The position numbers and the translations under genes are program-made. A stretch of DNA of 37,148 bases from Patescibacteria group bacterium (GTDB lineage Bacteria; Patescibacteriota; Minisyncoccia; Minisyncoccales; GWA2-38-27), in assembly GCA_018830125.1 (NCBI GenBank), contig JAHJSY010000001.1, positions 1 through 37,148 on the forward strand, given 5' to 3'. This document shows positions 29,187-36,662 of the stretch, piece by piece (position 1 is the stretch's first letter; every line of letters starts with the position of its first letter). Below the pieces are notes generated by a model that was given only the letters and a program-made list of their open reading frames with translations, did not search any database and was not told the DNA's origin.

Positions 29187-29897
29187 ATGTTACATGAGAT
29201 TATTGATAAATATTATCTAGATAAAGAAAAGGGCAAAAATAGAAGTAAAGTTCAGAATCATTTCTATGTTAGCCAGACGGGGAAATGTCCTCGTCATCTT
29301 TTCTTTAAGTTCAAAAATGTTCCTGAAAAAGAATTAGAGCCTCATATGTTAAGGTTGTTTGATCATGGAGATCATATGCATCAGCTTATTATGAGTGCTC
29401 TAACTAGCACCAGAGATATTCATGTTGTTGCCTCCGAAGTAAAAATACCTCCCCAAGAGTTAATCTCTGGGAGAGCTGATGCGGTTATTAGTGACGGGAA
29501 TCAGTTATATGTTTTAGATATTAAAAGCATGAACAGTATGATATTTAAATCTTTAACTGAACCGAAACCAGAAAACATTTGGCAAATTCAACTTTATCTT
29601 TATTATTTTAGGATTCCCAAAGGGATTCTTCTTTATGTTAATAAAGATAATTTACAACTAAAGGAATTTATCTTTGATTATGATCCTGATCAGGCTAAGA
29701 AGCTTTTGGCTGATCTAAAGTTTTTAAAAAATCAAATAGACACAAATATTGTGCCTAAGCGTTTAGAGAGTTATCCTAATAATTGGGAATGTCGTTATTG
29801 TCAGTATAAGTCAGTTTGCGATATAGGAGCTCAAGGAGAAATGAAATGGGATGATTTCAAAACTCAGGTTCAATGGGTTAACTCATCAGAAGAGTAG
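29187..29897 (+). CDS. PD-(D/E)XK nuclease, Cas4/RecB-like, with Fe-S type cysteines
   Basis: 236 residues. The pattern follows the Cas4/AddB nuclease fold: C34 (GKCPRHLFF), H64, then D98 in SGRADAVI, D111 and K113 in VLDIKSM, and QIQLYLYYF. C202, C205 and C211 (CRYCQYKSVC) complete the four-cysteine iron-sulfur site. The likely activity is DNA end processing. There is no CRISPR array or cas gene near it. It stands 3 bases after rpsI, so it may be translated with that operon. Its last 28 bases overlap the convergent PEGA-protein gene. Confidence 0.8.
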   Translation: MLHEIIDKYYLDKEKGKNRSKVQNHFYVSQTGKCPRHLFFKFKNVPEKELEPHMLRLFDHGDHMHQLIMSALTSTRDIHVVASEVKIPPQELISGRADAVISDGNQLYVLDIKSMNSMIFKSLTEPKPENIWQIQLYLYYFRIPKGILLYVNKDNLQLKEFIFDYDPDQAKKLLADLKFLKNQIDTNIVPKRLESYPNNWECRYCQYKSVCDIGAQGEMKWDDFKTQVQWVNSSEE

Positions 29898-31279
29898 AGG
29901 GTTTTTTCGGATAGTAGATATAGTTTTTTATTGCTGAAAAAGATTTCATTATGTTTAAAATTTACCAAGTCAACTATATTTATTTTATCTCTGTCGTCTA
30001 ACTCGGTAACTTTTATTTTATCTTCTAAGTCAAATATTAAATGATGATCCGTATACCAGAAAACATCATTTATGTTTTCTGAAAATCTTGTTATAAATAG
30101 TTTTTCGCCTTTTTCTTTTGTTGGTTGATCATATTGTTTTTCTAGAAAAAGAACCATTAGCTCGTTATTATTATAATAAACGAGTTTTTTACTATCAGGA
30201 GAAAACTTATAACCCTTCACTGAATCGGAGAGTTTTTTAAATGATTTTGCGTCTTCGTCAAGATAATATAATTCATTGTTTTCTCTTAAAAATATATTTG
30301 AATAGGAGGTAATAATTTCATAATCAGTTTCCTCTTTATATGGGAAAGCTATTACATTTAATGTTTCTATTCTATCCCCCGAAAGATCAGACCTTAAAAG
30401 AAGTCCCGAACTATTAAGATGATAGATGTTATCATTTGTGACTAAATAGGTTACAATATTTTTAAAGATAGGGGGAGATATTTCCTCCTTGTCTATATTG
30501 ACTTCACTTAGTATCATTATTATTCTTTTCTTCTCTTCTATGATTTGTGATACAAACAATTTTCGGTCACTTTTCGGGTGGAAGTATATTTTTTCAGGGG
30601 AATCAAGAAAATCAAGATTATTTATGACGATGGGCGATTTATCTATTTCTAAAGAATAATATTTAATGTCTTCTTTTAGCCCTAATTGTAATAAGATTCT
30701 TTTTGAATCGTCAGAAAATCGTAGATCAAACAACTCGACGCCTTTAATTGAAAAGTCAATTTCATTTACTATATGACTTTTAACATCGTTTTTTAATTCA
30801 TAGAGCTTTAAGCTCCATTTATTTCCGCCAGCTGGCGGATTTTCTTCTTTAACAATTATTTTATTATTATCTGGAGAAAGAAAGAATTCTTCCACATTTT
30901 CAGCCGAGACATTGAAGTTCGGGTCTTTAGGAACTAAAATAATATTATTAGCTTCAGCTACCTCCCTCTTTTTTATTTCTAATGTTTTTTCCCAAGGATG
31001 ATAGTTCTCTTTCTGGATTATTACTTTATATGTTTTGGGCATTAAATTATCAATAAGAGCTGAGCCGAAAAAGACATCAGTTTTGTTTTTTAACTCGCCA
31101 TCAATATATATTTGAGAACCCCTGGGCCATGTTTTAAAATAGAATATTCCAGTTTGAACAATTTCTTTAGTTTCCCAATCAAAACGCCACCCCAATGAAT
31201 AAAAAACAGTTAGGGGAGCGATAACTAGAAAGGAAAGAAAGAGAATTCCAAATATTATACTTCTACTTCTTCGTGTCAT
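29870..31279 (-). CDS. PEGA-domain membrane protein with beta-propeller-like repeats
   Basis: 469 residues. A positive start (MTRRSRS) and one helix (about 8-28) anchor it. Residues about 45-115 form a PEGA domain (WPRGSQIYIDGELKNKTD, then LIDNLMPKTYKVIIQKENYH). The remaining 350 residues have repeated strand patterns such as EEFFLSPDNNKIIV, LFDLRFSDDSKRILLQL, FSPDSKKLVYY, typical of WD40/TolB-like propellers. It is likely exported and anchored on the outer face. An in-frame palindrome encodes NPPAGG at about 30824-30839. AT-rich sequence with TATAAT lies just before its ATG. Confidence 0.72.
   Translation of the reverse strand: MTRRSRSIIFGILFLSFLVIAPLTVFYSLGWRFDWETKEIVQTGIFYFKTWPRGSQIYIDGELKNKTDVFFGSALIDNLMPKTYKVIIQKENYHPWEKTLEIKKREVAEANNIILVPKDPNFNVSAENVEEFFLSPDNNKIIVKEENPPAGGNKWSLKLYELKNDVKSHIVNEIDFSIKGVELFDLRFSDDSKRILLQLGLKEDIKYYSLEIDKSPIVINNLDFLDSPEKIYFHPKSDRKLFVSQIIEEKKRIIMILSEVNIDKEEISPPIFKNIVTYLVTNDNIYHLNSSGLLLRSDLSGDRIETLNVIAFPYKEETDYEIITSYSNIFLRENNELYYLDEDAKSFKKLSDSVKGYKFSPDSKKLVYYNNNELMVLFLEKQYDQPTKEKGEKLFITRFSENINDVFWYTDHHLIFDLEDKIKVTELDDRDKINIVDLVNFKHNEIFFSNKKLYLLSEKTLYSSDELTH
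30824..30839. repeat. 16-base palindrome inside the PEGA-protein gene
   Basis: TCCGCCAGCTGGCGGA, identical to 10424-10439 in rpsQ. Read on the minus strand it encodes NPPAGG between two strands of the propeller region. Confidence 0.85.
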
Positions 31280-31345
31280 AAAATTATATTATATTATAAT
31301 CTTATCATATTTCTTCCCAAACTTCTAGCGTTAACGCAGGTGTAG

Positions 31346-31364
31346 GGGCGAGGTTTTCTCGCCC
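31346..31364. repeat. GC-rich inverted repeat in the PEGA-gene upstream spacer
   Basis: GGGCGAG and CTCGCCC (7 bases each) flank GTTTT. No T run follows on the minus strand and only ATAAAAA follows on the plus strand, so a terminator is unlikely. It lies in the 31280-31596 spacer, which also holds a promoter and a short ORF. Confidence 0.5.
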
Positions 31365-31406
31365 ATAAAAATAGATGAACGTCCATTATAATTACAGCAA
31401 AATAAT

Positions 31407-31435
31407 TTGACAGGAATAAAATAGTATGCTATACT
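31407..31435 (+). promoter_or_regulatory. Strong promoter (TTGACA-17-TATACT)
   Basis: TTGACA (31407-31412) and TATACT (31430-31435) lie 17 bases apart. The predicted start at about 31442 yields a leader of about 54 bases to an 18-codon ORF with AAGGAG. Confidence 0.7.
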
Positions 31436-31495
31436 TATAGCAGTTAGTTGAACCAAAAATGTTCGTTGAAACCTATATTTTGAAGGAGAAAGAAA

Positions 31496-31552
31496 ATGAG
31501 AAAATTAACTCTACAGAAAACTTGGCCTACTTTAAGATCGGTACTTTTTTAA
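31496..31552 (+). CDS. 18-residue ORF with Shine-Dalgarno motif (leader peptide or truncated gene)
   Basis: ATG 31496 is preceded by AAGGAG (8 bases upstream) and by a consensus promoter. The product is MRKLTLQKTWPTLRSVLF then TAA. No family is recognised. It could be a truncated gene of the Shine-Dalgarno-led class, such as the two minus-strand cassettes, or a short leader for downstream RNAs. The tRNA-like gene has its own -10 downstream, so it is not required for that. Confidence 0.4.
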   Translation: MRKLTLQKTWPTLRSVLF

Positions 31553-31583
31553 TCCTTGATTTTTGTTTAGTGTTTTGAAGTGT

Positions 31584-31589
31584 TATAAT
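31584..31589 (+). promoter_or_regulatory. -10 box of the tRNA-like RNA at 31601
   Basis: TATAAT at 31584-31589. The -35 region (TTTGTT, 16 bases upstream) is weak. The start would be near 31596, right at the 5' end of the helix. Confidence 0.5.
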
Positions 31590-31600
31590 AGAAATGCTGT

Positions 31601-31668
31601 GGGGGTGGCTTGGTGCAGATCCCGGATTACCACCTGAGGATCTGGGGGTTCGATTCCCCTCACCTCCA
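31601..31668 (+). ncRNA. tRNA-like RNA without a normal D or anticodon arm
   Basis: GGGGGTG (31601-31607) pairs with CACCTCC (31661-31667), discriminator A, and the helix extends outward by CTGT/ACAG (31597-31600, 31668-31671). The T arm is canonical (GGGGG, loop TTCGATT, CCCCT at 31644-31660) and a TTGGT resembles a D loop but its stem has at most 2 pairs. In place of an anticodon arm there is AGATCC/GGATCT (31617-31622 with 31638-31643) with a 15-base loop. This recalls the tRNA-like domain of tmRNA more than any tRNA. A truncated tmRNA, a D-arm-less tRNA or a new RNA are all possible. It has no tag reading frame. Confidence 0.5.
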
Positions 31669-31696
31669 CAGTAGTTTAGTTTTCCACAGCAGGCTA

Positions 31697-31724
31697 TTGA
31701 CAATATGACTCAATTTGTTATACT
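31697..31724 (+). promoter_or_regulatory. Promoter of the small RNA at 31731 (TTGACA-16-TATACT)
   Basis: TTGACA at 31697-31702 and TATACT at 31719-31724, 16 bases apart. The same box pair and spacing as for the minus-strand RNA at 23116-23201, which suggests a shared promoter class. Confidence 0.72.
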
Positions 31725-31730
31725 AGCGGC

Positions 31731-31798
31731 AAGGTGGTAATTCGGGATTCTGTTTCAAGCTAGAAACTCCCAGAGTCGCTATTTATTGGCGACTTTTT
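31731..31798 (+). ncRNA. Candidate small RNA with terminator, before murA
   Basis: Following the promoter, an unpaired purine-rich 5' part (GCGGCAAGGTGGTAATTC) leads to a hairpin: GGGA (31744-31747) with TCCC (31768-31771), a 4-base bulge, GTTTC/GAAAC (31752-31756 with 31763-31767) and loop AAGCTA. A terminator follows: AGTCGC (31774-31779), loop, GCGACT (31789-31794), TTTTT. No reading frame of use is inside. murA has its own promoter 126 bases on, so this is a free small RNA or an attenuated leader. I recognise no known family. Confidence 0.6.
31774..31798 (+). terminator. Intrinsic terminator of the small RNA
   Basis: AGTCGC and GCGACT pair over a 9-base loop and run into TTTTT. The stem has 6 perfect pairs. 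Confidence 0.75.
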
Positions 31799-31828
31799 GG
31801 TTACTTGATTTATCTATCAATAAAATTC

Positions 31829-31864
31829 CATAAACTTTCATACTCTAGAGCGTGAAAGTTTATG
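31829..31864. repeat. Inverted repeat in the murA upstream region
   Basis: CATAAACTTTCA (31829-31840) and TGAAAGTTTATG (31853-31864) pair perfectly around a 12-base loop that contains TCTAGA. It may be an operator-like site or another stable hairpin. Half a copy of the dispersed repeat follows at 31891-31915. Confidence 0.65.
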
Positions 31865-31890
31865 TCCATTTTGGATTCTTTTTAATCAGA

Positions 31891-31915
31891 TGTTCGACAC
31901 CGAGCGATTGACATT
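31891..31915 (-). repeat. Half copy of the dispersed stem-loop repeat, opposite orientation
   Basis: TGTTCGACACCGAGCGATTGACATT differs from the complement of copy 2 at two positions. Only one half of the stem-loop is present. It overlaps the region just upstream of the murA -35. Confidence 0.65.
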
Positions 31916-31923
31916 CTTGCTTC

Positions 31924-31952
31924 TTGATTTTTGTTGGTGATTGGTTTATCAT
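31924..31952 (+). promoter_or_regulatory. murA promoter giving a leaderless transcript
   Basis: TTGATT (31924-31929), 17 bases, TATCAT (31947-31952). A start 7-8 bases on would be at the murA ATG (31960) itself. Confidence 0.5.
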
Positions 31953-31959
31953 TATACAT

Positions 31960-33231
31960 ATGGAAGAGAAATTTGTTATACAAGGAGGAATTCCTCTAAA
32001 AGGAGAAGTTGAAATAAGGGGGGCGAAGAATGCTGCCTTTCCTATATTAGCAGCTTCTCTTTTGACTAAAGAGACTTGCGTCATTGACAATTTGCCTTTA
32101 ATTGAGGATGTTTTTAAGATGATTAAAATTCTAGAAGGATTGGGAGCTAAGATTTCTTGGGTAAGTAAAAGAAAGATTGAAATAAATTGTTCTAATGTTA
32201 AACCATCAAAAATACCTTCAGATCTAATTAAATGTTTCAGAGGGTCTATTTTATTGTTGGGGAGCTTATTAGGAAGATTTAGTCGGGTGGAAACTCCTGC
32301 TCCAGGAGGGTGTGTTATTGGTTCAAGGCCAATAGACACTCACTTAGACGCTTTTAGACAAGCTGGAGTTAAAATTGAGGAAGGAAAGCTATATAGCTTT
32401 AAAAGAAATGGAGCTTTGGAAAAATCTCACGAGATTGTTTTAAGGGAAGTTAGTGTAACAGCTACTGAAAATATACTACTATTTTCAGCTGTTAATTCCA
32501 AGAAGACAATTATTAAGATAGCTGATGAGGATTACCAGGTTCAGGATTTAATTAGGGTTCTTGAAAAAATGGGAGCTGAGATTAAGCATACAGGCATCAG
32601 AGAAATAGAAATTATTGGTAAAAAGAAATTAAAAGGATTCAAGCATAGTATCGTTAATGATCCCATAGAAGCGGGAACATTTATTGTTGCTACTCTGGCT
32701 ACTGGGGGTCATGTTACAATTAAAAATGCTGAGTTAGAATATTTGGACTTATTTTTAAAAAGGTTGAATGATTTTGGAGCCAAGTTTAAAGTTTTAGATC
32801 CGAAAACAATCGAAGTTTTACCTTCCAAAAATCTTAGAATTGACAAAATTCAAAGCTTACCTTATCCTGGGATACATTCAGATCTTCAACCAGAACTAGG
32901 CGTTTTAGCTACTCAAACTAGAGGACCAACAATGATTCACGATCCTTTATTTGAAGGAAGATTGATGTATCTAAATGAATTAAATAAAATGGGAGCTGAT
33001 ATTATACAGTGTGATCCTCATAGAGCTATTGTTTATGGCTCAAGCAAACTTCAAGGAACAGAGATTCTTAGCTCAGACTTGAGAGCTGGAGCAGCCATGA
33101 TTATTGCTGGACTTATTGCTAAGGGAACAACAACAATCAATAATATTTATCAAGTTGATAGGGGCTATGAAAGAATTGAGGAGCGTCTTCAAAAATTAGG
33201 AGCCGATATGAAAAGAAGAATAAAAAGATGA
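31960..33231 (+). CDS. murA: UDP-N-acetylglucosamine 1-carboxyvinyltransferase
   Basis: MurA transfers enolpyruvate from PEP to UDP-GlcNAc, the first committed step of peptidoglycan synthesis. 423 residues from ATG 31960. RGAKNAAFPILAASLLT holds the conserved lysine, and the catalytic loop is PAPGGCVIGSRPIDTHL with the active-site cysteine at about 118 (the fosfomycin target in the family). The C-terminal part has YPGIHSDLQPE and DLRAGAAMIIAGL. A TTG at 31924 would extend the frame into the promoter and is rejected. It overlaps or abuts mreB by its last bases. Confidence 0.96.
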   Translation: MEEKFVIQGGIPLKGEVEIRGAKNAAFPILAASLLTKETCVIDNLPLIEDVFKMIKILEGLGAKISWVSKRKIEINCSNVKPSKIPSDLIKCFRGSILLLGSLLGRFSRVETPAPGGCVIGSRPIDTHLDAFRQAGVKIEEGKLYSFKRNGALEKSHEIVLREVSVTATENILLFSAVNSKKTIIKIADEDYQVQDLIRVLEKMGAEIKHTGIREIEIIGKKKLKGFKHSIVNDPIEAGTFIVATLATGGHVTIKNAELEYLDLFLKRLNDFGAKFKVLDPKTIEVLPSKNLRIDKIQSLPYPGIHSDLQPELGVLATQTRGPTMIHDPLFEGRLMYLNELNKMGADIIQCDPHRAIVYGSSKLQGTEILSSDLRAGAAMIIAGLIAKGTTTINNIYQVDRGYERIEERLQKLGADMKRRIKR

Positions 33232-33236
33232 AATAT

Positions 33237-34247
33237 ATGTTTAATAGAAAAATAGGCATAGATCTAGGAACTTGTAATTCTATTGTTTTTACTCCTCAAA
33301 AAGGGGTTGTTTTGAGTGAGCCATCGGTTGTCGCTGTTAGTTTAGCCGAGAATAAAATATTAGCTGTTGGAAAAGAAGCCAAAGAGATGACTGGTCGGAC
33401 ACCAGATACAATTAGAATATATAGACCATTAAGAGATGGAGTGATTGCCGATTACAGAGTTACTGAAGCAATGATTAGATATTTTGTTAAAAACGCTGGT
33501 CCAAGAATTAGAATATTAAAACCAGAATTGTTGATTGGTGTTCCAGCTGGAATTACTTCAACAGAAAAAAGAGCAGTTATTGAAGCGGGAATGGCGGCTG
33601 GCGCTAAAGGAGTATATGTCGCTAAAGAACCTCTTTTGGCGGCCATTGGAGCAGGTATCCCGATTAATTCTTGTTCTGGTCATATGATTGTTGATATCGG
33701 TGGAGGAACTTCAGAAGTAGCTGTTATTTCTTTAGGCGGAATAGTCACCTGTGATTCATTGAGAGTTGCTGGAGATAAAATGGATCAGGCCATAGCTGAT
33801 TATGTTAAGAAGAAATACAACTTGGCCATTGGTGAACAAACAGCGGAAGAAATAAAGATTAAGATAGGAACAGCTATTCCTGAAAAAGAAGAAAGAGAAA
33901 TAGAGATAAGAGGAAGGGATTTAATCTCTGGTTTGCCTCAAAATATTAGAATTAAGTCTAATGAGGTTTGCGAAGCAATCTCTGACCGTTTAGCCGACAT
34001 TGTTCAAACTGTTAAGATGGTTTTAAGAGAAACACCGCCAGAATTATCAGCTGATATTATGGATAAAGGAATGATTGTTTCTGGGGGTGGAGCTTTAGTT
34101 AAAAATATAGACGAGCTTATTGCTCAATCAACTGGCGTTCCTTGTTTTATCGCTGAAGATCCGTTGTTATGTGTTGCTAAAGGCACAGGTATTGTTTTAG
34201 AAAACCTAGATGCTTATAAAAAAAGTATAATGACCAAAAAGAAATAG
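33237..34247 (+). CDS. mreB: Rod-shape determining protein MreB
   Basis: MreB is a bacterial actin that directs lateral wall synthesis. The 336 residues start MFNRKIGIDLGTCNSIVF (phosphate-1 loop), with IVDIGGGTSEVAVISLGG (phosphate-2), the adenosine motif GMIVSGGGALVKNI and the connecting helices. An in-frame ATG at 33228 would add three residues and overlap murA. Its place right after murA ties wall-precursor supply to cell shape, so this lineage probably makes peptidoglycan and may be rod-shaped. Confidence 0.95.
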   Translation: MFNRKIGIDLGTCNSIVFTPQKGVVLSEPSVVAVSLAENKILAVGKEAKEMTGRTPDTIRIYRPLRDGVIADYRVTEAMIRYFVKNAGPRIRILKPELLIGVPAGITSTEKRAVIEAGMAAGAKGVYVAKEPLLAAIGAGIPINSCSGHMIVDIGGGTSEVAVISLGGIVTCDSLRVAGDKMDQAIADYVKKKYNLAIGEQTAEEIKIKIGTAIPEKEEREIEIRGRDLISGLPQNIRIKSNEVCEAISDRLADIVQTVKMVLRETPPELSADIMDKGMIVSGGGALVKNIDELIAQSTGVPCFIAEDPLLCVAKGTGIVLENLDAYKKSIMTKKK

Positions 34248-34259
34248 CATTTTATTAAT

Positions 34260-34967
34260 ATGGACCACAATAAACAATGGCAATTTTTGACAAAAGCAGC
34301 TGGGCTTGGGAAACTACCCCATGCTCTTTTATTCTACGGACAGGAAAAGCTAGGCAAGAAAGAACTGGCGGTTAAATTTGCTGAACATCTTGTTGGTTTA
34401 AACAATCGGGCAGATTTTATCTCAATTGAATCACCATCTATTGCTCAGGTAAGAGAGCTTATTCAGAAACTTTCTTTCAAGCCCTATTCAGCCGAACATA
34501 AGGTAGCGGTTATAAGTCAAGCTCATTTGATGACTCGCGAAGCTCAAAATTGTTTCTTAAAATTTCTGGAGGAGCCGACGGATAAAACATTATTGATTTT
34601 AGTAACAGAATATCCTTCAACTTTACTTCCAACTATCTTGTCTCGAGTTCAAAAGATTAGATTCTTCCCATTAAAAGGTTTTAAAATTGATGATTCGGAA
34701 GAAATTGTTTCAGACCTAGTCAAATTAAAAGAATCAGACCTGGCCTATAAGTTTCAATATGCTAAAAAGATAACCGCTAAAGATTCAACGGCAGACATTA
34801 AAGAAATATTGAACACTTGGCTTCGTTGTTTTCGCACTCAACTTATTTCCGATAATACAAGCAAGACAAAAGAAATCTTAAAACAAATTCAATCAACTCA
34901 ACAGTTACTTTCAACAACTAACACAAACCCCAAACTAGCCTTAGAAATCCTCCTCCTAAAATTCTAA
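34260..34967 (+). CDS. holB: DNA polymerase III delta-prime-like clamp-loader subunit
   Basis: 235 residues of the AAA+ clamp-loader type. LPHALLFYGQEKLGKKELA is a degenerate P loop, as in delta-prime, which does not hydrolyse ATP. Next come VRELIQKLSFKPYSAEHKVA, MTREAQNCFLKFLEEPTDKT and LPTILSRVQKIRFFPL with the conserved SRx arginine finger. It lacks the zinc cysteines of gamma/tau and the full collar length of E. coli delta-prime (334), as usual for small genomes. The symbol is by family, not by proven role. Confidence 0.82.
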   Translation: MDHNKQWQFLTKAAGLGKLPHALLFYGQEKLGKKELAVKFAEHLVGLNNRADFISIESPSIAQVRELIQKLSFKPYSAEHKVAVISQAHLMTREAQNCFLKFLEEPTDKTLLILVTEYPSTLLPTILSRVQKIRFFPLKGFKIDDSEEIVSDLVKLKESDLAYKFQYAKKITAKDSTADIKEILNTWLRCFRTQLISDNTSKTKEILKQIQSTQQLLSTTNTNPKLALEILLLKF

Positions 34968-34973
34968 TTTTAT

Positions 34974-35002
34974 TTGCTCTTATGATTTATTTTTGTTATG
35001 AT
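34974..35002 (+). promoter_or_regulatory. Possible frr promoter
   Basis: TTGCTC (34974-34979), 17 bases, TATGAT (34997-35002), 25 bases ahead of the frr ATG. Boxes are imperfect. Confidence 0.4.
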
Positions 35003-35026
35003 GAAATAAATACAAAATAAAATATT

Positions 35027-35584
35027 ATGGAATACAAAGAAATTATTAAGAAAATTAAACCAGAGATGGACAAAGTTATTGCCTTCTTGGAAAGAGAGCT
35101 TTCTAAGGTTAGAACTGGTCGATCTTCAGTTTCTTTAGTCGAAGATATAGTTGTTGATTGTTTTGGTCAAAAGTTTCCCTTAAAACAATTGGCATCAATA
35201 TCATCTCCGGAACCCAAACAAATTATTATTCAACCATGGGATAAATCATATATTGAAGGCATTGAAAAAGCCATTTCTAATTCAAGCTTAGGAACATCTC
35301 CAGTTGTTGATAAAGATATTATAAGAATATTTTTACCGCCCTTGAGTGATGAATACAGAAGAACCTTAGTCAGGGTTTTATCTGAAAAACAAGAAGAGGC
35401 GAGGAAAACAATAAGGCATTGGAGGGGGGAGGCATGGGAACAAGTCCAAAACGAAACCAAAACAGGTGAAATTAGAGAAGACGACAAGTTTAGAGCTAAA
35501 GACGAGCTTCAAAAAGTAGTTGACGAATATAATAAAAAGGTTGAGGAAATAGGCGAAAAAAAAGAAAAAGAAATTTTAGAATAA
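35027..35584 (+). CDS. frr: Ribosome recycling factor
   Basis: RRF splits post-termination ribosomes with EF-G. 185 residues, normal length. Motifs are FLERELSKVRTGRSSVSLVE, QKFPLKQLASIS, IIQPWDKSYIEGIEKAISNS and the C-terminal coil with LQKVVDEYNKKVEEIGEKKE. The three-helix-bundle hinge is kept. rseP starts 1 base after its stop. Confidence 0.97.
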   Translation: MEYKEIIKKIKPEMDKVIAFLERELSKVRTGRSSVSLVEDIVVDCFGQKFPLKQLASISSPEPKQIIIQPWDKSYIEGIEKAISNSSLGTSPVVDKDIIRIFLPPLSDEYRRTLVRVLSEKQEEARKTIRHWRGEAWEQVQNETKTGEIREDDKFRAKDELQKVVDEYNKKVEEIGEKKEKEILE

Positions 35585-35585
35585 T

Positions 35586-36653
35586 ATGACAATTTTTATC
35601 GCCATAGTATCTCTTATATTGCTTATTGTTCTACATGAATTAGGACATTTTTTGTTTGCCAAAAAATTTGGTGTTAGGGTTGATGAATTCGGGATTGGTT
35701 ATCCACCAAGGTTATTTGGTAAAAAAATAGGAGAGACAATTTATTCCTGGAATCTTTTGCCTCTCGGTGGTTTTGTTAAAATATATGGTCATGAAGAGAG
35801 AATAGAAGATCCAAGGAGTTTTACCACCAAGCCATTTTGGCAAAAGTCTATTATTATTTTAGGCGGAGTTGCTGTTTTCTGGGTTGTAGCAGCTGTTTTA
35901 TTAAGCGTTGTTTTGCTCATAGGTGCTCCATCGGTGGTAGAAGATTATGAAATTGGTAATTTTAAAAATCCTCGAGTTCAAATTATTGAAGTTTCTAATG
36001 ACTCACCAGCCTTCACTGCTGGATTAGAAATAGGAGACATAATAAAGAGCATTAATGGTGTTAGCGTTGATAAAGTGGTGGAGGTTCAAAACATGTCAGC
36101 TGTAAACAAAGGTAAAGAAATTGTTTTAACGATGCAAAGAGGTCAAAAAGTTTTTGATGTTTCTTTAACTCTTAGAGAGGATTTTCCTAATGACCAGGGT
36201 CCAATGGGTGTTGCTTTATTTAGAACGGCTTTAAAGAAAACTGTTTGGTATAAGGCACCTATCGATGGAGTAAAAGCAACAGGGAACTTAACAGTTTCAA
36301 TTGTTAAGGGTTGGGGAAAGGTTCTTAGTAGCTTGTTTCGGGGCAAGGGAGTTCCTGAGGGCGTTGAAATAAAGGGAGCTGTTGGGATATTCGAATTGTT
36401 TAACGGTATTGGTTCTTTAGGGGTTAGTTATTTCTTGCAATTAGTGGCCATAATTGCTATTTCTCTTGCTTTGCTCAATTCTTTACCCATACCGGCTTTA
36501 GATGGAGGATGGTTTGTATTTCTTCTTATTGAGAAAATAAAGGGCAAACCGTTAGACGATAAAATCGTTCAAAGGATTAGCACGGTGTTTTTTATCTTGT
36601 TGGTAATCTTGATGATCTGGATCACAGCTAAAGACATAATCGGGCTATTTTAA
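35586..36653 (+). CDS. rseP: Site-2 protease RseP, intramembrane metalloprotease
   Basis: 355 residues. The zinc-binding HELGH (about residues 17-21) lies in the first membrane helix, a PDZ domain stands in the middle (DSPAFTAGLEIGDIIKSING), and the third zinc ligand motif NSLPIPALDGGW lies near residue 302. There are four membrane segments. The family cleaves membrane-bound regulators in stress responses. A Parcubacteria-like version with one PDZ is usual. The target is not visible from this window. The next gene, proS, starts 9 bases later, and the frr-rseP-proS order agrees with a conserved CPR-like cluster. Confidence 0.92.
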   Translation: MTIFIAIVSLILLIVLHELGHFLFAKKFGVRVDEFGIGYPPRLFGKKIGETIYSWNLLPLGGFVKIYGHEERIEDPRSFTTKPFWQKSIIILGGVAVFWVVAAVLLSVVLLIGAPSVVEDYEIGNFKNPRVQIIEVSNDSPAFTAGLEIGDIIKSINGVSVDKVVEVQNMSAVNKGKEIVLTMQRGQKVFDVSLTLREDFPNDQGPMGVALFRTALKKTVWYKAPIDGVKATGNLTVSIVKGWGKVLSSLFRGKGVPEGVEIKGAVGIFELFNGIGSLGVSYFLQLVAIIAISLALLNSLPIPALDGGWFVFLLIEKIKGKPLDDKIVQRISTVFFILLVILMIWITAKDIIGLF

Positions 36654-36662
36654 GTTAAGCAT

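Noticed and set aside
29187-29897. CRISPR-Cas locus suggested by the Cas4-like nuclease
   Set aside because: No regularly spaced direct repeats and no other cas-like protein occur in the window.
31731-31798. tracrRNA-like reading because of GTTTCAAGCTAGAAAC
   Set aside because: The resemblance is limited to a short hairpin; no CRISPR repeat, anti-repeat or Cas9 is present.
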